64,000 nucleotides of DNA from an uncultured Mediterranea sp. (GCA_945641355.1 CALZEQ010000004.1:1-64000), one strand, 5' to 3'. Positions 19,452 through 29,385 are shown, counted from the first letter of the stretch. The notes: generated by a model not told the origin, from the letters alone. Translations and numbers: made by a program.

Positions 19452-20993
19452 ATGAGCACCCCTAAACACCCCAAAGGTCTTTACCTGATTTTTGCCACCA
19501 GCACGGCCGAACGTTTCAGCTACTACGGCATGCGTGCCATCTTCATCCTGTTTCTGACCCATGCCCTTCTTCTTGACAAAGAGACGGCAGCCTCCATCTA
19601 CGGAAGCTACACCGGTCTGGTCTATCTGACCCCCCTCATCGGCGGATACATCGCCGACAAGTACTGGGGCATCCGCCGCTCCATCTTCTGGGGAGCCATC
19701 CTGATGTCCATAGGTCAGTTTCTGATGTTCTTCAGTGCCTCCACGCTGGATCAGGTAGAGCTGTCGCACATGCTGATGTATGGCGGTCTGGCGTTCCTCA
19801 TCTTGGGCAACGGATTCTTCAAGCCCACCGTCTCATCGCTGGTAGGACAACTCTACGTGCCTGGCGACCAGCGGCTGGACTCGGCCTATACCATATTCTA
19901 TATGGGCGTCAACGTCGGATCCTTTCTGGCTCCCATCGTCTGCGGCCTCTTTGGCGAGACGGGCAACCCCGAGGACTTCAAATGGGGATTCCTGATTGCC
20001 GCCCTCTTCACCGTACTGACCGTCGTGCTCTTCGAGACACAGAAGAACAAGTACCTCATCGGTCCCTCTGGCGAACCGTTAGGTGTATTGCCCGATGCCC
20101 TGCGGAAACAACCGGCTGCAGAAGCCGCTCCTGCACCCACCGCTAAAACACCCAAAAAGGGACAGACAAAGAAATACATCTTCTTGGGAATCATGACCCT
20201 CTTCCTGCTGGTAGCCTTCAATCTGCTCTTTGGCAACGACTGGGTCAGCATAGGCATCTTCACCGCCTGCATCGTCATTCCGGTCAGCATCTTCATGGAC
20301 GACTCACTCACCAAGATTGAACGCGAGCGGATTCTGGTCATCTACATCATCGCCTTCTTCGTCATCTTTTTCTGGGCTGCCTACGAGCAGGCAGGTGCTT
20401 CGCTTACCCTTTTCGCTTCCGAGCAGACCGACCGCCACATCTTCGGATGGGAGATGCCGGCCTCTTGGTTCCAATCGCTCAATCCCACAATGATTGTCAT
20501 TCTGGCCACCCTCATGCCTGCCGTATGGAATGCCCTGAACAAACGCGGCAAGGAGCCTTCCTCTCCCACCAAGCAAGCCATCGGTCTGCTGCTGCTCTCG
20601 CTGGGCTATCTCTTCATCAGCTTTGGCGTGAAAGATGTAGAGCCGGGCATCAAGGTGAGCATGCTGTGGCTGGTAGGCCTCTATTTCATCCACACATTGG
20701 GCGAACTGGCTTTGTCCCCCATCGGTCTGTCCATGGTCAACAAGCTGACTCCCATCCGTTTTGCCTCGCTAATGATGGGCGTATGGTACATGTCCATCGG
20801 TACGGCCAACAAGTTTGCCGGCATGTTGGGCGGACTCTATCCCGAGCCGGGCAAGGTAAAATCGCTCTTCGGCTACCACATCGAGACGATGCACGACTTC
20901 TTCATGGTGTTTGTCGTCATGTCGGCCGTTGCTTCGCTCATCCTGTTCCTGCTCAGCAAGAAGCTGCAGAAGATGATGCACGGCGTGGTTTGA
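19452..20993 (+). CDS. POT/PTR family peptide:proton symporter
   Basis: FATSTAERFSYYGMRAIFILFL; GGYIADKYWGIRRSI; multi-TM. Confidence 0.92.
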   Translation: MSTPKHPKGLYLIFATSTAERFSYYGMRAIFILFLTHALLLDKETAASIYGSYTGLVYLTPLIGGYIADKYWGIRRSIFWGAILMSIGQFLMFFSASTLDQVELSHMLMYGGLAFLILGNGFFKPTVSSLVGQLYVPGDQRLDSAYTIFYMGVNVGSFLAPIVCGLFGETGNPEDFKWGFLIAALFTVLTVVLFETQKNKYLIGPSGEPLGVLPDALRKQPAAEAAPAPTAKTPKKGQTKKYIFLGIMTLFLLVAFNLLFGNDWVSIGIFTACIVIPVSIFMDDSLTKIERERILVIYIIAFFVIFFWAAYEQAGASLTLFASEQTDRHIFGWEMPASWFQSLNPTMIVILATLMPAVWNALNKRGKEPSSPTKQAIGLLLLSLGYLFISFGVKDVEPGIKVSMLWLVGLYFIHTLGELALSPIGLSMVNKLTPIRFASLMMGVWYMSIGTANKFAGMLGGLYPEPGKVKSLFGYHIETMHDFFMVFVVMSAVASLILFLLSKKLQKMMHGVV

Positions 20994-21008
20994 TATTTAT
21001 CTAAACAT

Positions 21009-21065
21009 CACTTTTTCATGCGAGCATGAAAGTTCTTCGCTCTATTTGCACTATCTTTGTCCCGC
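21009..21065 (+). repeat. Promoter-bearing dispersed repeat, short form upstream of obgE
   Basis: ACTTTTTCATGCGAGCATGAAAGTTCTTCGCTCTATTTGCACTATCTTTG, near-identical to 7479 copy. Confidence 0.85.
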
Positions 21066-21099
21066 AAATAGCAATTGTATATAGCGAAGCGTTAATATT

Positions 21100-22275
21100 A
21101 TGGCAGAATCGAATTTTGTAGACTATGTGAAGATATATTGCCGTTCAGGAAAGGGCGGCAGAGGTTCCACACACATGCGCCGCGCCAAGTATTGCCCCAA
21201 CGGAGGCCCCGACGGAGGCGATGGCGGACGGGGCGGACACGTCATCCTACGCGGAAACCGCAACTACTGGACTCTGTTGCACCTGCGATATGACCGCCAC
21301 ATACTGGCCGGACATGGCGAAAGCGGTTCCAAAAACCGCAGCTTCGGCAAGGATGGAGCCGACAAGGTGATAGAGGTGCCGTGCGGAACGGTGGTCTACA
21401 ACGCCGAAACGGGTGAATACATCTGCGATGTCACCGAACACGAGCAGGAGGTCATCCTGCTGAAAGGCGGACGGGGCGGCTTGGGCAACTGGCACTTCAA
21501 GACGGCCACCCGACAGGCACCCCGCTTTGCCCAGCCGGGTGAGCCGATGCAGGAGATGACTGTCATCATGGAGCTGAAACTACTGGCCGACGTAGGTCTG
21601 GTGGGATTCCCCAATGCCGGCAAGTCGACACTGCTCTCTGCCGTATCGTCTGCCAAGCCAAAGATAGCCAACTATCCCTTCACCACCATGGAGCCCAATC
21701 TGGGCATCGTGTCGTACAGGGAGGGGAAGTCGTTCGTCATGGCCGACATACCCGGCATCATCGAGGGAGCCAGCGAAGGACGCGGACTGGGTTTGCGCTT
21801 CCTGCGCCACATCGAACGCAACTCGCTGCTACTCTTCATGGTTCCTGCCGACAGCGACGACATCCGCCGCGAATATGAGATTCTGCTGAACGAACTGCGA
21901 AACTTCAACCCCGAGATGCTGGACAAACAACGGGTGCTGGCCGTCACCAAATGCGACATGCTGGACCAGAAGCTGATGGACGAGATAGAGCCGACACTGC
22001 CCGAAGGCATCCCCCACGTGTTCATCTCGGCCATCTCCGGACTGGGCATCAACGTGCTGAAGGACATCCTTTGGGAAGAGTTGAACAAGGAGAGCAACAA
22101 GCTGACCGGCCACATCGAAAGCATCGCGCACCGAGCCAAGGACCTGAGCCACTTGCAGGCAGAGCTGCAGGAGGAGGGCGAAGACGAAGAGTTGAGCTAC
22201 GAATACATCGACGAGGATGAGGAGGAGATAGAAGAACTGGAAGACTTCGAATACGAAGAGGATGAGGAGGAGTAA
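21100..22275 (+). CDS. obgE: GTPase Obg/CgtA
   Basis: [53 protein letters not shown]; acidic C-terminus. Confidence 0.97.
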   Translation: MAESNFVDYVKIYCRSGKGGRGSTHMRRAKYCPNGGPDGGDGGRGGHVILRGNRNYWTLLHLRYDRHILAGHGESGSKNRSFGKDGADKVIEVPCGTVVYNAETGEYICDVTEHEQEVILLKGGRGGLGNWHFKTATRQAPRFAQPGEPMQEMTVIMELKLLADVGLVGFPNAGKSTLLSAVSSAKPKIANYPFTTMEPNLGIVSYREGKSFVMADIPGIIEGASEGRGLGLRFLRHIERNSLLLFMVPADSDDIRREYEILLNELRNFNPEMLDKQRVLAVTKCDMLDQKLMDEIEPTLPEGIPHVFISAISGLGINVLKDILWEELNKESNKLTGHIESIAHRAKDLSHLQAELQEEGEDEELSYEYIDEDEEEIEELEDFEYEEDEEE

Positions 22276-22401
22276 TCCTTCGGACGGGAGCCGCAAGCGG
22301 GCAGGAAAGGGTGCGGACAGCGCACGAAATACCTAAAAATGGGGATTGCATAGTTCGACAGAATCACCTTATTTTGCAGTCGGAAAAAAGCATAAACAGC
22401 C

Positions 22402-23367
22402 ATGGACAATCCGCATAAATACCGGGCTACCGACAAGATGAGCGACCTCATCTGCGACAACTACGCCCTACTGATGGTGATGAGCCGCTTCGGCCTCTCG
22501 CTGGGCTTTGGCGAGAAGACGGTGGGAGAGACCTGCCAAAGTCAGGGTGTGGACTGCCACACCTTTCTGGCCGTAGCCAACTTCCTGAACAGCGGGAACA
22601 AGCAACAGAAAAACGACTTCTCCGTAGCCGCCCTGATGGAGTACCTAAAACGGGCGCACACCTACTTCCTCGACTTCAACCTGCCGGCCATCCGCCGCAA
22701 ACTGATAGAAGCCATCGACTGTTCGGGCGCAGACGATGTGGCCATCCTCATTCTGAAGTTCTACGATGCCTACGTACGCGAGGTACGCCGGCACATGGAG
22801 TACGAGAACAAGGAGGTATTCGGCTATGTGGAGAACCTGCTGCGCGGACACCTCGACGCACAATACCGCATCACCGTCTTTGCAGAGAAGCACAATCAGA
22901 TAGGCATCAAGCTGAAGGAGCTGAAGAACATCATCATCAAGTACTACCCCGAGAAGGAGAACGACCTGCTGAACGCCGTCCTGTTCGACATCTTCAACTG
23001 CGAGCAGGACCTCAACTCACACTGCTCGGTGGAAGACCACCTGTTCGTACCGGCTGTAGAGGCATTGGAAGAGCAGTTGGCACAACAGACCCAGAAGGAT
23101 GCCGCGGCAGACCAACCCAACGAAGAGGGGGCTGGTGGTGAGGGTACCGAGAACCTGAGCCAGCGCGAGCAGGAGGTCATCACCTGCGTAGCCAAAGGGA
23201 TGAGCAACAAGGAGATTGCCGACCGACTCTGCCTCTCGGTACATACCGTCATCACCCACCGGCGCAACATCGCCCGCAAACTGCAGATTCACTCGCCCGC
23301 CGGCCTCACCATCTACGCCATTGTCAACAAGCTGGTAGAGCTGAACGAAATCAAGGACCGACTGTAA
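22402..23367 (+). CDS. Hemerythrin/RIC-like domain fused to LuxR-type HTH
   Basis: HTYFLDFNLP, RRHMEYENKEVFGY, EKHNQI, SHCSVEDHLFVPAVE (hemerythrin-like ligands); C-terminal LSQREQEVITCVAKGMSNKEIADRLCLSVHTVITHRRNIARKL. Confidence 0.85.
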   Translation: MDNPHKYRATDKMSDLICDNYALLMVMSRFGLSLGFGEKTVGETCQSQGVDCHTFLAVANFLNSGNKQQKNDFSVAALMEYLKRAHTYFLDFNLPAIRRKLIEAIDCSGADDVAILILKFYDAYVREVRRHMEYENKEVFGYVENLLRGHLDAQYRITVFAEKHNQIGIKLKELKNIIIKYYPEKENDLLNAVLFDIFNCEQDLNSHCSVEDHLFVPAVEALEEQLAQQTQKDAAADQPNEEGAGGEGTENLSQREQEVITCVAKGMSNKEIADRLCLSVHTVITHRRNIARKLQIHSPAGLTIYAIVNKLVELNEIKDRL

Positions 23368-23457
23368 GGAAACGAAGCATAATAAAAGCCATGCAAAAAG
23401 TTGTAGATTTGAATCGTTTTGCATTACTTTGCAACATGATATCAGCAACCGATATTC

Positions 23458-25626
23458 ATGGAAGGCAAAACAAACATACGAAACTACCTCCTACCGATTC
23501 TGTTTGCGCTGCAAGCCGTTGGCTTGCCGATAATCTGTCATGCCCAAAACAATCCGTACAAGATTAAGGACGAGCTCTATGCCATCTATCGGGAGGGCGA
23601 AAAGAACCGTCTTCATCCACACCTCTTCGCACTGGTAGACAGCCTCTACCGCGAGGCCGTCCGGCTGGACGACAAGAAGGCCCAATGCCTGGCCTACACA
23701 CTGCCCATCAAACACTACTTCAGCAAGAATGACCCGGTCCATCTGGCAGAGGCCAAAGAGAAGCTGAAGGAGATAGCACGCAAGAACGGCTACCTGCAAT
23801 ACTACTACTATGGCTGGAACCAATACATCATCCTGCTGCAGAACCGGGGCATGCACATCTCTGCCTTGGACGAATGCGCCAAGATGCACAAACAGGCATT
23901 GGCGGACAACCACCCCTTCGGCATCTTCTCGTGCCTGCGCAACATGGGGCATCTGCAATCCTCGCGCAGCAACAGTTCGCAAGCATACAAGTACTACAAG
24001 CAGGCCTTGGACTATCTGCTGAAGCACATGCCGGAACAAGACCCGGCACAGCTCTACTATGTGCTGTCTGAATATCACCGCACCAAGACGCAGCAATTCG
24101 ACTCGGCCATGTATTATTGCGAACTGGGCATCCGCTCGGCCCGCACAGAGCAACCGCAGGCCATCTGCAAGATACAGAAGGCACTCAACCTGCACAGTGC
24201 CGACCGCCAGGAGGAGTTCAATGCTTACGTACCCGAAGCGCTGGAAGCCGCGCACAAAGCCGGCCTGCCCGACAACAACATCAACCTGATACTCCTGCGG
24301 ACACGCATCGCCATCAACGAAGGAGACCAGGCGAAGGCGTACCGCTACGTCAACATGCTGACCAATCAAGGAGACATCTGCAGGCAACTCTTCACCGTGG
24401 ACCGCGCCTTCGGCAACTACGAAAGTGCCATCCAGAACCTGGAACGCCACTTCAACATCTGCGATTCCGTGCGTTGCCAGCTGCAGAACAACGACATCGC
24501 CTACTTCAACGCCCAGTTTGGCAACGAGCAGCTGCTGCGCGAGAACACCAAACTGGATCTGCAGAACACCCAGCTGCAGCTGGAGCAGGTGCGACAGCAG
24601 CTGGCCATAGACCGACAAGAGGCGGAGAACCAGCAACTGATGCTGGACAAGCAGTCGCTGGAGCTGGAGCAGCTACGCACCGAGAGCGACCTGCAGAAGA
24701 GCATCGCCGCCCGGCAGCAAGCCGAACTGCAACGTCAGGAAAGCATCAACGCCGAGCACCAGAGCCGGGCACACTACCAACGTCTGATAGGCATCTGCAT
24801 CATCACCCTGCTGGCAGCCTCTGTCGCCTTCCTCATCTTCTACCAATACCGCCGACGGAAGAACCTGCTGCTGCTGCAACGGAAGAACGAGGAACTGACC
24901 AAGGCCAACGAGCGGGTGCACAAGGCCAACAAGATGAAGGACCTCTTCATCCAGAACATGAGCCACGAAATACGTACACCGCTCAACTCCATCGTGGGCT
25001 TCACCCAACTCATCACCGACCCCGGCATGCAGTTCTCCCCCGAGGAGACCCAAGAGTTCAGCCGGCTGATAACCAGCAACAGCGAGCTGCTCACCACCCT
25101 GGTGAACGACATCCTGAGCCTGGCCGAACTGGAGAGCAGTGACATACAGACGAAGCTGCAGCCATGCCGCTGCAACGACATCTGCCAGAAGGCCATCGCC
25201 ACCGTGAGCCACCGCCTGCCGCAAGGGGTAGTGCTACGCTTCACCACCGACGTGACCGACGACTATACCCTCTACAGCGACGAGAACCGCATCAGCCAGG
25301 TGCTGATAAACTACCTGACCAATGCCGAGAAGCATACCACCCAAGGTGAAATCCACCTGCACGTATCGCTGCAGGAACACCCCGGATACCTCACCTTTTC
25401 TGTAACCGATACCGGCTGCGGCATCCCCCCCGAAGCGGCCGACAAGGTATTCGACCGTTTCTTCAAGGTGGACAGCTTCCACCAGGGCACCGGCCTGGGC
25501 CTGAGCATCTGCCAGCTCATAGCCGAACGGATGCACGCCACCGTCAAGCTGGACACGGCCTACACCCAAGGAGCCCGCTTCCTCTTCATCCTCCCCCTGA
25601 CGGGCGATGAAGCCCATACAGCCTAA
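23458..25626 (+). CDS. TPR-containing sensor histidine kinase
   Basis: HisKA MSHEIRTPLNSIVGFTQL; HATPase SVTDTGCGIPPEAADKVFDRFFKVDSFHQGTGLGLSICQL; N-terminal helical repeats, one TM. Confidence 0.93.
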   Translation: MEGKTNIRNYLLPILFALQAVGLPIICHAQNNPYKIKDELYAIYREGEKNRLHPHLFALVDSLYREAVRLDDKKAQCLAYTLPIKHYFSKNDPVHLAEAKEKLKEIARKNGYLQYYYYGWNQYIILLQNRGMHISALDECAKMHKQALADNHPFGIFSCLRNMGHLQSSRSNSSQAYKYYKQALDYLLKHMPEQDPAQLYYVLSEYHRTKTQQFDSAMYYCELGIRSARTEQPQAICKIQKALNLHSADRQEEFNAYVPEALEAAHKAGLPDNNINLILLRTRIAINEGDQAKAYRYVNMLTNQGDICRQLFTVDRAFGNYESAIQNLERHFNICDSVRCQLQNNDIAYFNAQFGNEQLLRENTKLDLQNTQLQLEQVRQQLAIDRQEAENQQLMLDKQSLELEQLRTESDLQKSIAARQQAELQRQESINAEHQSRAHYQRLIGICIITLLAASVAFLIFYQYRRRKNLLLLQRKNEELTKANERVHKANKMKDLFIQNMSHEIRTPLNSIVGFTQLITDPGMQFSPEETQEFSRLITSNSELLTTLVNDILSLAELESSDIQTKLQPCRCNDICQKAIATVSHRLPQGVVLRFTTDVTDDYTLYSDENRISQVLINYLTNAEKHTTQGEIHLHVSLQEHPGYLTFSVTDTGCGIPPEAADKVFDRFFKVDSFHQGTGLGLSICQLIAERMHATVKLDTAYTQGARFLFILPLTGDEAHTA

Positions 25627-25710
25627 TCATCCCCTCCAAAGGCTATATTCATGGTACTGGTACGAAAAGGATATCAGCTTCGTATCGACATAGCACTTAG
25701 CAGGGTGGCC

Positions 25711-25776
25711 GACCTTGGTCAGCCAATCGACCGACCTTGGTCAGCCAATTGATTGACCTTGGTCGGGCGATTGACC
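25711..25776. repeat. 22-nt-period tandem array (3 units)
   Basis: GACCTTGGTCAGCCAATCGACC / GACCTTGGTCAGCCAATTGATT / GACCTTGGTCGGGCGATTGACC. Confidence 0.9.
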
Positions 25777-25821
25777 AACCGTCGTCCGGTCGATATAGAA
25801 GGTTAGCTTGCGGGGGATAAA

Positions 25822-25861
25822 AATCCCCGCTTCTCGATATCACATCGGGGGAGCGGGGATT
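25822..25861. terminator. Hairpin terminator after histidine kinase
   Basis: AATCCCCGC...GCGGGGATT. Confidence 0.65.
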
Positions 25862-26007
25862 CTGTGTTACTCTAACAAGTAAGTGGTTACGTAATTATGA
25901 CTAACTAATTCATTTCCTGTGTTTGACGGGGACAAAGGTAGGACATCCGCACGAAACGTGCAATCCCACGATTTAGGTATTTTCATCCCGTCGGAGGCAA
26001 TCCGTAC

Positions 26008-26793
26008 CTACTGATAACTGTGCATGCCGCCCAGCAAGCAGTTCACTCCGAAGCGGGTCATCAATACAGTGAGAAAGGCCAGCGCCATGTAGAGATGGAA
26101 ACAGCGGGGACGACGCAGGCAAGGCAATGCCTCTACATGGAACGCTGCGCCATAGACCAGCAACGTCACCAATGCCCACACTTCCTTGGGATCCCAGGCC
26201 CAATAGCGTCCCCAAGCCTCGTTGGCCCAGACGGCTCCCAGGAAGATGCCTGCAGCCAAGAAGAAGAGAGCCGGATAGAGCAGCAGACGGCTGAACAGCA
26301 TCAGACTAGCAGCGGCCCGGTGCCGGCACAGAGCCAGCAAAGCACTGAGCCAGGTGAAGGCCAGCAACGAATAGGCCATCATGATGGACGAGACGTGTGT
26401 GCTCAACCAGGGAGAAGCCAACACGGGTACCAACGGGGTAATCTGCGGATTCATCTCGCCCAGGTATGACACCAGCAGTACACAGCCGCTCAACAGGAAG
26501 CCGAAGGGACGCACAAAGGGAAACCGACGGCTCATCACGCAGGCCAGATGCAACAGCAGTACCGGCATCCTATGCCACACCTTCCTCTGCCACAAGGCAC
26601 AGAGCATCGTCACTCCCAACAGACCCCACAGCAGACAGAATCCTGTGGTATGATAGATGCATCGCTCCACCGTGGGGGTGCCGAGGCAACGTTCCACCAC
26701 CGTGGCCGCTGCCAACAGCCCTATCATACCTACCGTGAGCAGCAAGGCCAGACGCCGCACATCCACGATGAGGCAGAGGTTACAGAGGCGCAT
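26008..26793 (-). CDS. CcsA-type cytochrome c biogenesis protein carrying a truncated ResB-like N-terminus
   Basis: C-terminal WANEAWGRYWAWDPKEVWALVTLLVYGAAFH (WWD motif); N-terminal VVERCLGTPTVERCIYHTTGFCLLWGLL resembles ResB start but the ResB body is missing. Confidence 0.8.
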   Translation of the reverse strand: MRLCNLCLIVDVRRLALLLTVGMIGLLAAATVVERCLGTPTVERCIYHTTGFCLLWGLLGVTMLCALWQRKVWHRMPVLLLHLACVMSRRFPFVRPFGFLLSGCVLLVSYLGEMNPQITPLVPVLASPWLSTHVSSIMMAYSLLAFTWLSALLALCRHRAAASLMLFSRLLLYPALFFLAAGIFLGAVWANEAWGRYWAWDPKEVWALVTLLVYGAAFHVEALPCLRRPRCFHLYMALAFLTVLMTRFGVNCLLGGMHSYQ

Positions 26794-27922
26794 AGGCAGG
26801 CTGCTCTACCCGTTTGATGGCCATACACTCCATCTCCACCAGCCAGGCAGGCCGGCAGACCGGTGCCTGTACAAAGAGTTTGGGCGTGTGGGGGAACCAT
26901 TCGTCAAAGAGGCGTTTCACCACCAAGTAGTCGGCCCCGTCGCGCAGATATACCAGCATCTGCTGCACGTCGTCATAGCCACATCCCGCCTCCTGCAGCA
27001 ATGCCTCCACATTCTGCCACATCCTGCGGGTCTGCAGGCGTATGTCACCGGGATGCAGCACCTCTCCTTTGTTGTTGATGCTGGCTGTGCCTGAGATGAA
27101 GACGTGCCGACGGTCGCCGTACTCCACAGCTGTGCCCCGCTCGAAACTTACACCATATTCATATGTGGGATTCATCCACTCCCTCGCATAGAGGTAGCGT
27201 ATCTGCTCTGGTAACAGTCCTGCCACGGCGTATGTATCCAGCTGCACCGTCACCTTCGGGTCGGCATGGCGGCCTCCTATGCCGGTGCTGGCTATGAAGT
27301 GGGTCTGCGGGGTGAGTCCCTGCGTGACGAAGAGTTCGTTGCGTGCCTTCACCACGCCCGCATAGTTCACGTCCACATTCTGCACAAACAGCCACGTACG
27401 CAGGCAGTGGTCGGCCAGGCGGCATCCCTGCTGCGCCAGCTGCATCACATACTCGCCCAGCAGCAGCCGTGTCTGATACTCGGAATTGGCCGCCCGGTTA
27501 CAGGCTCCCCCGCCCCACAGGTGACGGTATGCCCCATGCTTCGCCTCAAAGAGTCCGCCCGGCAGCATACGGCTCTGCATATCCGTCTGCAGGTAGACCC
27601 ACAGCGCCACCTTGGTTCCACCCAATGGAGGTTGCTCCACCACCGAGAGTGCACACTCCGCCCCCTCGGCAGCCAAGGCCTGTACCCGGTCGGCCTGGTT
27701 GGCTGCATCGCTCAGGAAGTAACGTTTCATCACAGCCACGGCTCCGGCCAGCTGCTCGCGGCGCAGCTGTTCGTAGCCATCGGTCACAGCCTTCAGCTGT
27801 GTCTCGAAGGTAGCCTCCCGGTCGGTAGCCTGAATCATCAAGTGATATTCTGACACGCCCACTCCTCCTTCCAGAGAGGCCAACTGTGCCAGTGCATTGT
27901 TCAATGTATAAGTCTGCATCTG
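26780..27922 (-). CDS. Two-part Rid/YjgF-like family protein
   Basis: C-terminal RidA-like YGDRRHVFISGTASINNKGEVLHPGDIRLQTRRMWQNVEALLQEAGCGYDDVQQMLVYLRD. Confidence 0.7.
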   Translation of the reverse strand, partial: QMQTYTLNNALAQLASLEGGVGVSEYHLMIQATDREATFETQLKAVTDGYEQLRREQLAGAVAVMKRYFLSDAANQADRVQALAAEGAECALSVVEQPPLGGTKVALWVYLQTDMQSRMLPGGLFEAKHGAYRHLWGGGACNRAANSEYQTRLLLGEYVMQLAQQGCRLADHCLRTWLFVQNVDVNYAGVVKARNELFVTQGLTPQTHFIASTGIGGRHADPKVTVQLDTYAVAGLLPEQIRYLYAREWMNPTYEYGVSFERGTAVEYGDRRHVFISGTASINNKGEVLHPGDIRLQTRRMWQNVEALLQEAGCGYDDVQQMLVYLRDGADYLVVKRLFDEWFPHTPKLFVQAPVCRPAWLVEMECMAIKRVEQPAYAPL

Positions 27923-27943
27923 TTTCGTCAATATTCTATGTTC

Positions 27944-28687
27944 TTACTCCATTTCATCTTCTTCCTCTAACTGGTCCATCCAGTCGTCCAGCAACGTCAG
28001 CAGCGACGGCTTGGCCGAAAGGATGTCCCCGTGGTCGTGGCGGATCACTCCGTTGCGGTTGAGTACCGTATGGAGGAAACTCTCCTGTGCACGTCCGGGA
28101 GCTACCAGCAGCTGCGTACTGTCTGCCGCAGACCGTCTGCCCACCAGGGCGGCGTAGCTACGTCCTTCCGTCAGATAGAGTCCGGCAGCTGCCGATGTGC
28201 TTCGCCCGTGACACGCCACGCAATTCTCGTTGAACACCCACCGCTGTATGGTGCTGTACATCTCCACATCCACGGCTCCTGCATCCAGACAGAGGGTGTC
28301 GGCAACCGCTGCCGTTGCATCCATGCCACAGTAGCTCACAATGCGCTTGCGCAAGCGGTTCACCACACACAGTTCCAGCGTGGCCACCTCCTGACCGATG
28401 CCGGATAGGTAGAGGGTAATCTCCCGGCCGTCGGCCGCGGTCTGCGGCAGCACCTTCGAGAGGATGTCATAGTCGCTGTCTGCCCCAAAGCCGGCCACCA
28501 CCACACTGTACTTCTCCGGCCAGCTCTTCATGCCGCTGACGCGGGCGGTCAGCTTCAGCGTCGCACCCTCCTGCGGCCTTATCACGGTCTCCTCATGGAT
28601 GCGTCCGTCGTCACACCCGGCCAAAGAGAGCCATAGCGGGACAAAGATAATGCAAAAAACCGAACAAACGAGAGGAGAGAATCGCAT
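27944..28687 (-). CDS. Lipoprotein with cytochrome c-type heme site
   Basis: Lipobox LAGC; CVACHG heme-binding motif; start placed at internal ATG 28687. Confidence 0.8.
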   Translation of the reverse strand: MRFSPLVCSVFCIIFVPLWLSLAGCDDGRIHEETVIRPQEGATLKLTARVSGMKSWPEKYSVVVAGFGADSDYDILSKVLPQTAADGREITLYLSGIGQEVATLELCVVNRLRKRIVSYCGMDATAAVADTLCLDAGAVDVEMYSTIQRWVFNENCVACHGRSTSAAAGLYLTEGRSYAALVGRRSAADSTQLLVAPGRAQESFLHTVLNRNGVIRHDHGDILSAKPSLLTLLDDWMDQLEEEDEME

Positions 28688-28738
28688 TTGCTCTTCCCGG
28701 CGTGATGTTTTCACCCAAATCGCAAGGAGCACCTTCCT
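28636..28738 (-). repeat. Divergent long-form copy of the promoter-bearing repeat, overlapping a lipoprotein signal peptide
   Basis: Minus strand ...GTGAAAACATCACGCCGGGAAGAGCAAATGCGATTCTCTCCTCTCGTTTGTTCGGTTTTTTGCATTATCTTTG aligns with 7391-7464. Confidence 0.75.
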
Positions 28739-28797
28739 GCCTGCACGCAACGTCTGCCCAAGCCAAATCCCATTGCTAACCATTCGCCTCATAACCG

Positions 28798-29385
28798 TCA
28801 GAATGTATATTGCAACAGCAGGGTGGCCGCATGGGTAGCCAGCCCCAGGTTATCGTTGTCGCGGTCCAGCTGCGTGTCGTGTCCCTTACGGGCGATGTGC
28901 CGAAAAAGTGGATGGGTTCATGATGGGCATTGGTCAGTCCCACAGGCAGAATCAGATGGCCGGCCCGCACGTTGAAGACCGGATGAATCAGTCGGGTGAT
29001 GTGCAGCTGTTCCAATGCCACTTCACCGCCTTTCTCCATCTCCGTCTCATACTCTCCGTTTTCCGAGTTCTCCAGCTCGGTCTCCAACCCCACGCCGCCC
29101 GACTCAAATTCTATCTCCGCTCCCAGCAGCCAGCGGAAGGAGAACTTATAATCCCATGCCAACACGAACCGGGGTATGGCAATATCATTCCGATGCTTGC
29201 GCGAACTTCCGTAAGAGGTACCCGAAAACCGATTGCTATCATAATCCATAAAACGGCTCAGCATTTCACCGTAGCCGCCGAAACGCAATTGCGTAAACTC
29301 TTCCGCCTTTACCGGTTCGGTAGCCCGAAGGCTTCCGTAACAACAGAGGCAGACCGATGCCACTAATAACTTAAAATTGGTTCAT
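28798..29385 (-). pseudogene. Outer-membrane porin-like pseudogene
   Basis: ATG AAC CAA TTT TAA at 29385 becomes MNQFKLLVASVCLCCYGSLRATEP if one T is removed; C-terminal strand GHDTQLDRDNDNLGLATHAATLLLQYTF lies in a different frame from the N-terminal about 165 aa. Confidence 0.75.

Noticed and set aside
22150-22275. Glu/Asp-rich tail of Obg as a separate repeat element
   Set aside because: Acidic C-terminal tails are common in Bacteroidetes Obg; ordinary codon-level low complexity.
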